Position numbers and translations under genes: made by a program
Notes under the pieces: generated by a model
What the model was told of the DNA's origin: nothing
The model's database searches: none
What the model saw: only the letters and a program-made list of their open reading frames with translations
NCBI GenBank assembly: GCA_948530865.1
Contig: CAOTKV010000001.1
Location: 338,156-402,155, forward strand
DNA: 64,000 nt
Direction: 5' to 3'
Source of the DNA: an uncultured Clostridia bacterium
GTDB taxonomy: Bacteria; Bacillota; Clostridia; TANB77; CAG-508
Shown: positions 18,474 to 27,490 of the stretch, piece after piece
Layout: the number at the start of each line of letters is the position of its first letter
Numbering within the stretch: the first letter of the stretch is position 1

Positions 18474-18926
18474 TTATTTATCTTCAATAATTAATTGGTA
18501 ACCATTTTCTCTATCTTCTTCAATATCTTTAGCTGTAATTTTTAGATGTTCTTGTTCTAAATTATCTATATTAACTATTGTATCTATTTGCTCTTCTCCA
18601 TCTTCTGACATAAGTGTATATGTTACTGTATTATCTCCATTTGACATTTTTTCTTCTTTCATTTCTGTAAGTTTATATTTACTTTTATCATAATCAATTG
18701 TAATTATTTCTTTATATTTTTCTTTAATATCTTCTACTAATTTTCCTTCTGTTGCTGCATTTACAGTTAGAAAACTTCCAGATAATAAGATTATAGTTGT
18801 TGCACATAATGAGATAATTTGCTTTCTTTTACTTATTTTCATGGCATACTCCTTTTCTAAATTAGATACAACTATTTTATTTCTGACATTTTTTAATATT
18901 TTATTATTCAATTCATTATTTTCCAT
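18474..18926 (-). CDS. Probable membrane anti-sigma factor for the adjacent ECF sigma
   Basis: 150 residues: a charged cytoplasmic N-terminus (about 1-35), one membrane segment (IISLCATTIILLSGSFLTV, about 37-56) and an acidic extracytoplasmic part of about 90 residues. It overlaps the 3' end of the sigma gene by 11 nt, the usual layout of a sigma/anti-sigma pair, which is the main reason for the call. The N-terminal domain is too short to show a zinc-binding anti-sigma motif. The external part may be the sensor. Confidence 0.65.
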   Translation of the reverse strand: MENNELNNKILKNVRNKIVVSNLEKEYAMKISKRKQIISLCATTIILLSGSFLTVNAATEGKLVEDIKEKYKEIITIDYDKSKYKLTEMKEEKMSNGDNTVTYTLMSEDGEEQIDTIVNIDNLEQEHLKITAKDIEEDRENGYQLIIEDK

Positions 18927-19467
18927 AGCTGTACCCTCTTTCTTTCAATTTCTTTCTTACAGATTTTCTTAATCTATGTAAAATTACTTTTACTTTTCCT
19001 TCTGAAATATTGAGCTCTTTCGAAATTTCTTTTATTTTCTCAGATTTGTAATAAAATTTTATAAATATTTCTTTTTCTTCTTCTTTCATATTATCTAAAG
19101 TTTCAGATATAATTTTGCTTTTCTCATTTTCTTCCACTAATGTATTTATATCTATTGAATTAGTAAGTTCATTTTCATAGTATTCTATATTTTCAATGGT
19201 ATGATATATATATATACTTCTATACTTCTTTTTTATTAAGTTTTTAGTTATTCCAACTAAGTAAGGTTTTATTTTTATATTTTTGTCTACTTTTTGATAA
19301 TTTTTCCATATAACCATAAATACATCAGATAATACTTCTTCAATATCTTCTTTATTACTTATATAGTTTTTTACTATAGTATAAATATATGGATTATATG
19401 TTTGTATTACAAGTTCAATATTAAAATTATTATTGTTTTGAAAATCTGCGATTGTTTTATTATCCAA
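18916..19467 (-). CDS. ECF-type RNA polymerase sigma factor
   Basis: 183 residues. Region 2 is visible as IQTYNPYIYTIVKNYISNKEDIEEVLSDVFMVIWKNY and region 4 as LDNMKEEEKEIFIKFYYK with the helix-turn-helix EISKELNISEGKVKVILHRLRKSVRKKL. Start is a TTG at 19467 after AAAGGAG (spacing a little long, about 12 nt); no ATG lies nearby. With the downstream anti-sigma it forms a two-gene operon next to the cohesin/dockerin genes and the GH25 lysozyme, so wall or surface stress control is a reasonable guess but is not shown. Confidence 0.88.
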   Translation of the reverse strand: MDNKTIADFQNNNNFNIELVIQTYNPYIYTIVKNYISNKEDIEEVLSDVFMVIWKNYQKVDKNIKIKPYLVGITKNLIKKKYRSIYIYHTIENIEYYENELTNSIDINTLVEENEKSKIISETLDNMKEEEKEIFIKFYYKSEKIKEISKELNISEGKVKVILHRLRKSVRKKLKERGYSYGK

Positions 19468-19535
19468 TTTAGATCTAAACTCCTTTTATAAAAAGTACTT
19501 TCATTTATATAATACCATTTTTTTTTAAAAGGTTA

Positions 19536-19575
19536 CAAAAAAACTAGAAATTAGGTTATTTCTAATTTCTAGTTT
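19536..19575 (-). terminator. Terminator of the cohesin/dockerin operon
   Basis: On the minus strand AAACTAGAAATTAG/CTAATTTCTAGTTT with a seven-base loop followed by a T-run; it lies 20 nt past the stop of the wall-anchored cohesin gene and separates it from the sigma operon. Confidence 0.85.
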
Positions 19576-19595
19576 TTTATATAGCTATAATGGTT

Positions 19596-20453
19596 TTATT
19601 TTATGATATTATTTTTTGTAGCTTTGCTATTTATTATTCTAATTCTAACATATAATATTATTGCAATAATAACTAATATACCAATTATTCCAAATACTAT
19701 TGCATTAGATCCTGCTTTTGGTAAAACACCATCTTTTATATTATCAGAAGTGTTTGTAGTAACTTTTATATTAGTACTATTGTTAGATGCATTACTATTT
19801 GGTTTATTACTACTATTATTATTATTGTTATTATTGTTGTTATTGTTGCTATTGTTATTACCATTGTTGCCATTATTATTAGTTGTATTATTAGAAGAAG
19901 TATTATTAACAGCAGTAGTATTATTATTTGTTGTAGTATTGTTAACAGATGTGTTTGTAGAAGGTTTGTCATCTGGAGTATTTGGACTTCCATTTTTTAC
20001 TTTGACATTTGTTCTTATAGCATCTAATCTTACTTCATCTTTTCCATTTGAAGCAGCTATATCACTTACTGTTATTGTAAGATTTTCTTTACTTTGTTCT
20101 TTTACTTTAAAAAAGATTTTAAACATTACTTCATCAGTTGTTCCATAATCATCTCTATCAGTAGCAAATTTTCCATTATCCTCATTATAAGAAGGACGTG
20201 CCCATTTGCTTTCACCTTCTAATTTCACTAATTCTAAACTATCTCTATCATATTCTATTTTTCCGCCTAAAGCAATAAGTCCTTTATCCATTTGAATATT
20301 AGATAGTTTTACATCTACTGTAAATTCTTCTCCTTTACTTACTTCATTTTTTGAAGACTGTAAAGACATTTCAAAAGTAGAAGTAGCATATACATTAATT
20401 ACCATACTTATTGTTATTAATAAAATCAAACTTAAAACTATTATTTTTTTCAT
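19596..20453 (-). CDS. Wall-anchored cohesin-domain protein
   Basis: 285 residues. Signal peptide (1-23), one cohesin-like domain (about 25-150: VSKGEEFTVDVKLSNI, GLIALGGKIEYDRDSLELV), a long Asn/Thr linker (about 155-235), then the sortase-type motif LPKAG (about 244-248), a hydrophobic helix and a basic tail. Cohesins are the docking receptors of cellulosome-type complexes, so this looks like a minimal anchoring scaffoldin with a single receptor. It lies 14 nt after the 1164-aa gene in the same operon; both cohesins share the xGLIAxGGxxxYD pattern. The linker DNA is a low-complexity AAT/AAC tract, prone to length change. Confidence 0.82.
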   Translation of the reverse strand: MKKIIVLSLILLITISMVINVYATSTFEMSLQSSKNEVSKGEEFTVDVKLSNIQMDKGLIALGGKIEYDRDSLELVKLEGESKWARPSYNEDNGKFATDRDDYGTTDEVMFKIFFKVKEQSKENLTITVSDIAASNGKDEVRLDAIRTNVKVKNGSPNTPDDKPSTNTSVNNTTTNNNTTAVNNTSSNNTTNNNGNNGNNNSNNNNNNNNNNNSSNKPNSNASNNSTNIKVTTNTSDNIKDGVLPKAGSNAIVFGIIGILVIIAIILYVRIRIINSKATKNNIIK

Positions 20454-20467
20454 TATATCTCCTTTTA

Positions 20468-23400
20468 TTAATCTTCGATTAATATTAATTTTATTTGAGC
20501 TACATCTGTTATTGTTATTTCATTATCATAATTCATATCTGCTGCTTTTAAACTAGCTCCTGATAATAATTCTTTTTCAATATAATGTAATTTTAATTGA
20601 GCCAAATCTGTTATTGTTATTTCACCATTTTGATCAATATCACCAGTTACTACTAATGTAAGATGATATGTTTCTCCAACATCTACTGTCATACCTGTTG
20701 CTATAATATCATTATCTTGAAGTATATTTCCTGATTTATCTTTTATTATTACATTTGGATATGCATCAACATTAGCTTTAAATTCACTAACTGTTGTTCC
20801 AGCAGGAATTTTTGTTACATATTCATCTCCAATAACATATACTTCTGAAGTAAATCTATCTTCTTCTTGTTTTACTTTTTCAATTTCTATATTGATTTCA
20901 GCATTTTTTGAAGAAATATCGTTTACAGCATTACTTGCAACAATATCTTTTACTTTTATAACTGTATTTGTAGTTTCTTCAATTGTTTCTTTTGCCTTAA
21001 ATTTTATTGTAAATATAGTAGAATCATTTGATACATAATTATTATTATCTGTTATAAACTTGAAGTTTTGATCATTAAATCCACCTTGGATATCCCAACC
21101 ATTTTGACTTGTTATATCAATTCTTTCTAGAACATTAGTGTCATAATCAAGTTGACCACCTATAGCAATTAATCCTCTATCAATATTTTTTAAATCATGA
21201 ATATTTACATCAACTGAGAATTCATCTCCTGGATGGATTGTTTTGTTTTCAGATTTTACAATTGAAGTTGAGAATTCTGCAGTATTAACATTTGGAAGTA
21301 CTGGATCTGGTAAAGCTGGTGGTTCTACTACAGTTTCTTGTCTTTCTGCTTCTTTTTGTATTACTTCTTTGGCAACGAAAGTTGCTTGAATTATATTATC
21401 TTCATTTACTATATCTTCATAATTTACAGTAACATCCATTGAATCTTTGTTTGTTACTTCTATTTCTTTACCACAAATATTTATAGTTTCAATTTCATAT
21501 CCTTCATTTGGAACTATATTAAGATTTGCAGATTCGTTTTCTTTTAATGTAATAATATTTCCTTCATCTCTATTAGCACCATTTATTTGACCACCATCTA
21601 CAGCGGATACTATAACAGATTTATCTTGTGGAACTGTACCATCATTTTCTACAACTGCTATTGCAAATGGGCTGAATGAATCACATGTAACAACTAAACC
21701 ATATTTTGTTACTACACAAGGAATTTCTTCAACTCCTGTAACATTTCCAGCGTCATCTCTTTTGAAATGATAAGCTTTAAATGTAACTCCAGCATCATCT
21801 GGACCATATCCTGCTGGGAATCCAAGAGATAATCTTAGTTTATGTCCTGTTTTTACAACATATTTTTTACATACATTTAATGAAATATTGTATGTTTCAC
21901 TTGTAATTAATTCTTGATTGTCTAATTGTTCTTCCATTAAATTATTCATTGAGTCTTTTTCTGCTTGGGTTGTTCTTGTTGTTACTAAAGCTATTCTGCT
22001 TTTTAATTTTTCAGATACTGGTTGCCCATCACTTGTTTGCCATCCATTTAATGATAAATCTTCATTTTCAAGAAGTGTTGGTCTAGCAAATACATTCCAG
22101 CTTTTTGCTGCATTCATACTATAAGAACATGCTATTAAATTATAGGCTCCATAAGAGATGTAATTTGGTTCTTTATTACTATTTTTTCCTACTAAACCTG
22201 TTATATAAATTCTATATATAGCATCGTCATCTGCAAACATTTTACTAAATGTTAAATCAAATGTTATTCTATTTTTTCCATCAAAAGTAAAGTTTTCTAT
22301 TTTTGATTCAGCAACACCTGTTGCTCCTGTTGATTCCATTCTATAACCAGCTTCTGTTGCTCCGTCTGCTAATACTAAATCATCAGTATAAGTAACATCA
22401 ACATGGTAAGTAGGTCCTACTGTAAGTGATGCTGTTGCTACTGGTGTTTGATGTTTTATATATGGAGGAGCTTTATATGTTCCATTTGGGTTATATAGTT
22501 TTCCTGATTCAGCTACAAAATCACTTTCATCACCTTGATAAGTGTATCCTGCTAATCCTTCTGATGGTTCTAATGTTGTTACTGCAAATTCCATATATTC
22601 TGAATTTGGAACTGATATATATATGTGATCTCCATAATCTTTAAATGCACCTGGTGCATATAGTTCTGGGTTCATATATCCCCATTTACCTTCAATCCAA
22701 ACATCATCACTAGGTTTGTATTCATGATATTTAATTAATATATATTTTCCTTCTTTAGCTGCTTCTGCATAACCTTTATTGTTATAGCTAATATAAAAGT
22801 CTCCTGCATTGTATTCTTCTGTCTCTGTTCCTTCTTGTTTAAATTTTACTAATAAACCATTTACATTTGTCACATTGTCAATACCATAATCATCTACATT
22901 TAATTCAGGATATTTAAAAGTATAATTTCCTGCTGCTTCTACTGTTTCTATAGGAGTATGTTCTATGTTCATAGTTTCTGTTCCAACCATACAATATCTT
23001 GTATTTTCGAAACCTTCTTGTATGTCACTACCTGGTATAAAGTCTGGATGTGTTGGATCCATAGTAGTATCACGTAAAAATGGATCATCTAATGTTGCAT
23101 CTATTGCATACCAAACTTTTTCTGTGCTTCTTGCAAGTGTTTCCTTTTCTATTTCTACATAATTCCACATATGAGGAACAGCTGCTGCACCATCAGATTG
23201 ATGAGTTCCTTGTACTAAAATTGAATTAATTCCTACTTTATCTAAAATAGTTTTTAAAGATCTTGCATATCCTTCACATACAGCTTCTTTTTTTACAAGA
23301 GCTCCATAAGGTGTTCCTAAAAATCCTTCATTTCCTTCTACACAATCACTTTCTAATCTATAACCTGTATTATTAATTATTTCATTATGTGCTAATTTAA

Positions 23401-23962
23401 TTTGTTGTACTGTTCTATCTTGATTTTCATTAACTTCAATATTATTAACTTTATCTACAATTTCATTTACCTTTGTGTCGAATTCGCTAATTGCGTTTTC
23501 TACTTGTTCTACATTATTAAATCCTGAAATATAATAGTTTGAATGTCTTCCAGAACCAATATATGCATGATATTTATTGTTTGCATCTTTTGTTGTTCTA
23601 ATTGTTAATATTTGGAAATTTACATAAAAAATTTCAGGATAGTCTGCATAGAAAGCATATCTTGCTGCATTCATCGCTGAAATTAAATTTGAATTTCCTT
23701 TTTCATATTCTTTTACTTGTTCTTCTGTTAAAAGACCATTTTCTACAAGATCATAGTCTTGTGTTCCTGTTTTTAATATACCTTCAGTATACATATTATA
23801 TAATGCTTCATAAATTATTTTTGATTCAGAATTAAGTTGGTCATAATGAAATTTTCCTTCATTTTCTGTTGCATAAGAAAAATTATTAAATGCAATCCAA
23901 CTAATTTGTGAAACAAAAAATGTAATAAGTAATAAAATAACTGCTATTTTTTTTAATTTCAT
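20468..23962 (-). CDS. Large secreted transglutaminase-like protein with cohesin and dockerin
   Basis: 1164 residues: signal peptide (about 1-31); transglutaminase-like domain with Cys229 (EAVCEGYARSL), His264 (PHMWNYV) and Asp288 (YAIDATLDD); a long beta-rich middle region (300-800); a repeat-like segment rich in Gly/Asn (about 800-885); a cohesin-like domain (about 893-1030, RGLIAIGGQLDYDTNVL); an X-module-like stretch (about 1040-1105); and a C-terminal type-I-like dockerin with two calcium loops (DIDQNGEITITD and DMNYDNEITITD). It should dock on a cohesin, for example that of the downstream wall-anchored protein, and its own cohesin could receive another dockerin. Start chosen at ATG 23962 after AGAGGAAA; the frame opens nine codons earlier. 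Confidence 0.87.
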   Translation of the reverse strand: MKLKKIAVILLLITFFVSQISWIAFNNFSYATENEGKFHYDQLNSESKIIYEALYNMYTEGILKTGTQDYDLVENGLLTEEQVKEYEKGNSNLISAMNAARYAFYADYPEIFYVNFQILTIRTTKDANNKYHAYIGSGRHSNYYISGFNNVEQVENAISEFDTKVNEIVDKVNNIEVNENQDRTVQQIKLAHNEIINNTGYRLESDCVEGNEGFLGTPYGALVKKEAVCEGYARSLKTILDKVGINSILVQGTHQSDGAAAVPHMWNYVEIEKETLARSTEKVWYAIDATLDDPFLRDTTMDPTHPDFIPGSDIQEGFENTRYCMVGTETMNIEHTPIETVEAAGNYTFKYPELNVDDYGIDNVTNVNGLLVKFKQEGTETEEYNAGDFYISYNNKGYAEAAKEGKYILIKYHEYKPSDDVWIEGKWGYMNPELYAPGAFKDYGDHIYISVPNSEYMEFAVTTLEPSEGLAGYTYQGDESDFVAESGKLYNPNGTYKAPPYIKHQTPVATASLTVGPTYHVDVTYTDDLVLADGATEAGYRMESTGATGVAESKIENFTFDGKNRITFDLTFSKMFADDDAIYRIYITGLVGKNSNKEPNYISYGAYNLIACSYSMNAAKSWNVFARPTLLENEDLSLNGWQTSDGQPVSEKLKSRIALVTTRTTQAEKDSMNNLMEEQLDNQELITSETYNISLNVCKKYVVKTGHKLRLSLGFPAGYGPDDAGVTFKAYHFKRDDAGNVTGVEEIPCVVTKYGLVVTCDSFSPFAIAVVENDGTVPQDKSVIVSAVDGGQINGANRDEGNIITLKENESANLNIVPNEGYEIETINICGKEIEVTNKDSMDVTVNYEDIVNEDNIIQATFVAKEVIQKEAERQETVVEPPALPDPVLPNVNTAEFSTSIVKSENKTIHPGDEFSVDVNIHDLKNIDRGLIAIGGQLDYDTNVLERIDITSQNGWDIQGGFNDQNFKFITDNNNYVSNDSTIFTIKFKAKETIEETTNTVIKVKDIVASNAVNDISSKNAEINIEIEKVKQEEDRFTSEVYVIGDEYVTKIPAGTTVSEFKANVDAYPNVIIKDKSGNILQDNDIIATGMTVDVGETYHLTLVVTGDIDQNGEITITDLAQLKLHYIEKELLSGASLKAADMNYDNEITITDVAQIKLILIED

Positions 23963-24113
23963 AAAATAAATTTCCTCTCTTTCATACATAATTTATTATT
24001 CATAGATAAACAGTATTATAACATTCTATATTATAGCATATATTGTTTATAAAGTCAACTTTTTCCAATAACTAATTACTTTAAAGTTTATATAGTGAAA
24101 AAATAGGCGTAAA

Positions 24114-24142
24114 TTGCATAAAAAAGCATTTTATGGTATAAT
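24114..24142 (+). promoter_or_regulatory. Sigma-A promoter for the 422-aa orphan gene
   Basis: TTGCAT (24114-24119), 17-nt spacer, TGG-TATAAT (24137-24142). The reading frame of the downstream gene is open through this promoter, so an upstream ATG in it is not the true start. Confidence 0.75.
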
Positions 24143-24191
24143 TAAAATAGTTGTAACAACAAAAAAATATTTCATAATAAAGGAGATCAGT

Positions 24192-25460
24192 ATGGACAAC
24201 TACATCAAAAACATTATCGAGGCTGGTAAAGTCTACAGCATGAATGATTTTCGCACTATTATGACAGATCGGATGGGCGGTTGGCGTAATCAGGATATAA
24301 GACTTGCATGGGAAGGCGATGGCAAAGATAGAGCAAGCATCTGTATTTCGCCTGATGAAGCAGAGATTCTCTTTGAAAAAGGTTTACTGAAAAAGGTTCA
24401 GAGAGATTATAAAGACAAGTTATATATTCAAACTGTCTACTGTGACATTAGAGAATTCGATGGCGCTATTGTTTGTGGGATGCTTTCTCCTAGCACTATT
24501 ATGAGAAACAGCATTCGAGACTATGCAAAGAAAATGGGCTATATCATTGATAAGCCTGTACCTGTCGAGATGTTTAATGGTACGAAATCATTAACATGTA
24601 ATGAGAATGGAACATACAAGATTACATACAAGTGGTCTGATGAAGTACTTGGAAAATTTAATATGGAAACAGTTCGGCATTTTACACGACGCTTTTTTGA
24701 CAGGGAATTTGCTGAAATTAAAGTTTGTTTTAAGAATAAAAAGTTCTACAAGTCCCCTATTTTAACTGTATCAGAAAAAGAGTTCAGTGTAGATAATCTG
24801 AGCGAAAAAGAAACTTTTAACAGGATTAGTATCGATGCATTTAGAGAGTATGATATTCAGGTTAAGCTTTTGAGTCCAACAATTGACAGAGTTAATCTTC
24901 TTAAAGCTCTTGTTTATATAGGATTCGCATGTGATTCCTGTCCTGAAAATATCCACATGAGATATGAGGAATCTCTTAAGACTACTAATTTATTTTTGAA
25001 TCTTCCTCATGCACCATATACTCCAGTTCTTAGCCAAGAACGTAAAAGTGTGAAACTTCATTCTGGAACAGTAGTAAGCGTTCCTTCAATTTGTGGAAGC
25101 GAATACTATTACTATAAAATTGATATTCCCTATTCTGAAGGCGTTCGCTGTTTGATGAAGAACTTTGAAAGGTTGATGGAGGCAAAATATGAAAGAAAAT
25201 TCTTTTATATAAGTTTTGAGCCATATTCAGAAAGAGTTGGATTTATGGTTCTGAATGATGCAGTAGGACATTTTGGAAATCAGATTGAAGATGAGTTTGC
25301 AATATTGGACTATGCTATAACCATTCTGCAAAACATAGCAAATCTGAATTATCATCAACTGGTTAGAACAATGTTAGACTTTTTTGCATCAGATGTTACT
25401 GTTCCATATAAGGAAACGTTTGACTACTATTATAAGTGGCTTTATGAGAACCTCAAGTAA
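24192..25460 (+). CDS. Hypothetical soluble protein, 422 aa
   Basis: A soluble protein without signal peptide or membrane helices and with no family I recognise. Visible features: the N-terminal NDFRTIMTDRMGGWRNQDIRLAWEGDGKD, three Cys around residues 245-255 (FACDSCPENIH), and an aromatic-rich C-terminus (FDYYYKWLYENLK). ATG 24192 is eight bases after AGGAG and lies downstream of a clean promoter; an upstream in-frame ATG overlaps that promoter and is rejected. Base composition is less AT-rich than its flanks and it stands alone on the plus strand. Confidence 0.7.
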   Translation: MDNYIKNIIEAGKVYSMNDFRTIMTDRMGGWRNQDIRLAWEGDGKDRASICISPDEAEILFEKGLLKKVQRDYKDKLYIQTVYCDIREFDGAIVCGMLSPSTIMRNSIRDYAKKMGYIIDKPVPVEMFNGTKSLTCNENGTYKITYKWSDEVLGKFNMETVRHFTRRFFDREFAEIKVCFKNKKFYKSPILTVSEKEFSVDNLSEKETFNRISIDAFREYDIQVKLLSPTIDRVNLLKALVYIGFACDSCPENIHMRYEESLKTTNLFLNLPHAPYTPVLSQERKSVKLHSGTVVSVPSICGSEYYYYKIDIPYSEGVRCLMKNFERLMEAKYERKFFYISFEPYSERVGFMVLNDAVGHFGNQIEDEFAILDYAITILQNIANLNYHQLVRTMLDFFASDVTVPYKETFDYYYKWLYENLK

Positions 25461-25516
25461 GTAACTGATTTAACAATTGTATCCTTTATTTGATGTCGCT
25501 AATAAAATCGTATTTG

Positions 25517-25556
25517 CAAAAAAAGCGCCTATTCATTTTGAATAGGTGCTTTTTCA
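25517..25556. terminator. Bidirectional terminator
   Basis: AAAAGCGCCTATTC/GAATAGGTGCTTTT stem with a five-base loop and A/T runs on both sides, between convergent genes ending at 25460 and 25560. Confidence 0.85.
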
Positions 25557-25559
25557 TAT

Positions 25560-26555
25560 TTATCTTTCTTCTACTTCTTTATCTGATTGTTTTTCTATTG
25601 ATTCTTTATAATGTGAATAAAATAAATCTGATGTAGATTTAAATTTTTCATTTATTTCATCAATACTTACATTTGGTGTTGCTTTTATGTGCTTTTGCAT
25701 ATTTTCTGGAACTTCTCCTCCCGTTTTTTCTATAACATCAATTAATGTATTAGTAAATTCTGCTAAAAAATATCCACGGTTTGTAGGATCTAATTTTCTT
25801 CTTGTTGCAATATCTTCTATTCTATCATATGGAGATACAATTCCATCAGATGTTGCCATTAAATCTGCAATATTTAAAACAATATCATATGTACTGTATT
25901 GATAATTTTCTAAAAATAATGTTATATCATCTTTTTCTGTTTCAGGTTTCCAGCAAGGATTTCCGTTTTCATCTACATAAAATCCTTCTTCTGCTTGTTC
26001 ATTACTAGCACATCTTCCACCATTTAAAAACGAATGAGTTAAGCAAGAAATAGCTTCATCTTTCCAACCTTCATCAACTAATTTTTCATATCCAATTGTA
26101 ACATGTTCAAAACTATGCGTTACTTTTCTTCCATAATCGTGTAAGATTCCCTGAATTTGAGCAGTGTTTGAATCAATACCAAGTTTAGTTGCTAGTTGTT
26201 TGGCAAGTTTTCCTTCATATAGTACATGGCTAATCCAACTACTTGTATTGATTTTTCCATCATTTATAGTTCTTTCTCCTAGAGGCTTTCCGCTTTCTAT
26301 ACATTTATAAGCAAGTTCAACAATTTTAGATTTAGTTATACTGTTGGTTTTGTTATTTTGAGTAAGATTATAACAAACATCAGAAGGTAATTTTAATTCC
26401 CTTTCCATAAGTGAAATTAAATTTGATAAATCTTCTTTTGACAAATCTTTTGTAATAAGAAGAAATGCATCACCTATTGTATGGTTACTTTTTTCTGCTT
26501 TTAATGTATTTAATGCTTTTTTCTTATATTCTTCATTGCTAAAATATAATTTCAT
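25560..26555 (-). CDS. HD-domain phosphohydrolase-like protein
   Basis: 331 residues from the chosen ATG 26555 (after AAGGAGGATAT); the longer frame starting at 26618 lacks a binding site. The HD core is seen as VLYEGKLAKQLATKLG, QGILHDYGRKVTHSFEHVTIGYEKL and a downstream IADLMATSDG; HD proteins are metal-dependent phosphohydrolases acting on nucleotides or other phosphoesters. The about 100-residue N-terminal helical part and acidic C-terminus are not recognised. It is one of several nucleotide-hydrolase-like genes in the 25-37 kb section. Confidence 0.75.
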   Translation of the reverse strand: MKLYFSNEEYKKKALNTLKAEKSNHTIGDAFLLITKDLSKEDLSNLISLMERELKLPSDVCYNLTQNNKTNSITKSKIVELAYKCIESGKPLGERTINDGKINTSSWISHVLYEGKLAKQLATKLGIDSNTAQIQGILHDYGRKVTHSFEHVTIGYEKLVDEGWKDEAISCLTHSFLNGGRCASNEQAEEGFYVDENGNPCWKPETEKDDITLFLENYQYSTYDIVLNIADLMATSDGIVSPYDRIEDIATRRKLDPTNRGYFLAEFTNTLIDVIEKTGGEVPENMQKHIKATPNVSIDEINEKFKSTSDLFYSHYKESIEKQSDKEVEER

Positions 26556-26608
26556 ATATCCTCCTTTTTTATTTGAAACTAACGTTTTTATTATAACACA
26601 TTTTTGAT

Positions 26609-26644
26609 ATAAAAGCAAGAAAACCCCAGCAACAGCTGAGGTTC
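26609..26644 (-). terminator. Terminator after the DUF1385-like gene
   Basis: On the minus strand AACCTCAGC/GCTGGGGTT with a four-base loop, then TTCTTGCTTTT; 16 nt past the stop at 26660. Confidence 0.7.
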
Positions 26645-26659
26645 TTACAATCCTGAAAA

Positions 26660-27430
26660 TTATTTGTATGATTTTAAGGTATTTTTATATGAAATTGAAA
26701 ACCAGTATTCCATGAGGCTTTCTGCCATTTGAAGCTCATGTTTTGTGGGTTTGGCTACTGAAGTTAACTTTAGTAGACCAAAAAATGATGTTTGATAAGC
26801 GAGTATTGTAAGAAAAATCGCCACTGGAATGGAAATGACTGATAAAGTAATAGTAGGCATGAAAAACGGTACAGATAAAAACGCAAAAAGTATTCCAACT
26901 GATTCGTGCGGTTTCATGTAACGATCCTTATCATGTCTATAAATATTTGCCTGTTCTATTTCTTTCTGAAGTGGTGGCCGATGATGTTCTTCGAAGGCAT
27001 TTATTGCTTTGTTTAAAGCTCCCTGCCATCTCAAAATAGCCTGACCAATTTCGGTTTTTCTTTTATAGAGTCCATTTAATATAGAAAATTCAAATAGATA
27101 TATAAAAGAGTAAGTAAAGAAATAGAAGCCTATGCAAATTCTTATAGGTACATCAAAAAAGTTTCTAAGAATCATAGGAAAAAACAAAGCAAACATTATC
27201 TCACAAGTTAACCGTATTAATGTAGAAAGCATCCCTCTTTCTACATAACTATCACTACAAAATGAATGAAATATTTCTTCCTTTCCTTCCCATAGACATG
27301 CAGGTTCATTTTTTATGGTGTATCCGTCTCCATTTTTATCATAGGCTATACAAACCTGTGATTGGTCAGGAGTGTAAATCATCATACCATGAACACCTAC
27401 AGTTGACCGAATCTTTTCCTTTAATAACAT
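26660..27430 (-). CDS. Membrane protein resembling a divergent DUF1385 (YqhQ) protein
   Basis: 256 residues with two pairs of hydrophobic helices (about 73-90, 93-117 and 178-196, 199-218). The N-terminal GVHGMMIYTPDQSQVCIAYD and the loop WQGALNKAINAFEEH recall the GGQAVIEGVMMR...AVAVR and HGAEHKTIxCYE elements of DUF1385/YqhQ, in the same order relative to the helices. Here the metal-ligand-like HGAEHK is changed to QGALNK, so if the relation is real the putative site is lost. The family link is by eye and tentative. Promoter lies inside the 3' end of the upstream Nudix gene. Confidence 0.5.
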   Translation of the reverse strand: MLLKEKIRSTVGVHGMMIYTPDQSQVCIAYDKNGDGYTIKNEPACLWEGKEEIFHSFCSDSYVERGMLSTLIRLTCEIMFALFFPMILRNFFDVPIRICIGFYFFTYSFIYLFEFSILNGLYKRKTEIGQAILRWQGALNKAINAFEEHHRPPLQKEIEQANIYRHDKDRYMKPHESVGILFAFLSVPFFMPTITLSVISIPVAIFLTILAYQTSFFGLLKLTSVAKPTKHELQMAESLMEYWFSISYKNTLKSYK

Positions 27431-27461
27431 ATTTTATACCTCCATATTTTTTATGCACAAT

Positions 27462-27490
27462 ATTATATCATACTTCTAACAATTTGACAA
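27462..27490 (-). promoter_or_regulatory. Sigma-A promoter overlapping the 3' end of the Nudix gene
   Basis: On the minus strand TTGTCA (27490-27485), 17-nt spacer, TGA-TATAAT (27467-27462). It overlaps the last codons of the upstream gene, showing that the downstream gene is separately transcribed. Confidence 0.75.

Noticed and set aside
19603..20148. Plus-strand Leu-rich ORF of 181 codons
   Set aside because: It is the antisense of the Asn/Thr-rich linker of the wall-anchored cohesin gene; AAT/AAC codons read as ATT/GTT and TTA on the other strand. No ribosome binding site.
19596..23962. Classical cellulosome locus
   Set aside because: No multi-cohesin scaffoldin, no carbohydrate-binding module and no dockerin-bearing glycoside hydrolase was seen; the only partner domain is transglutaminase-like.
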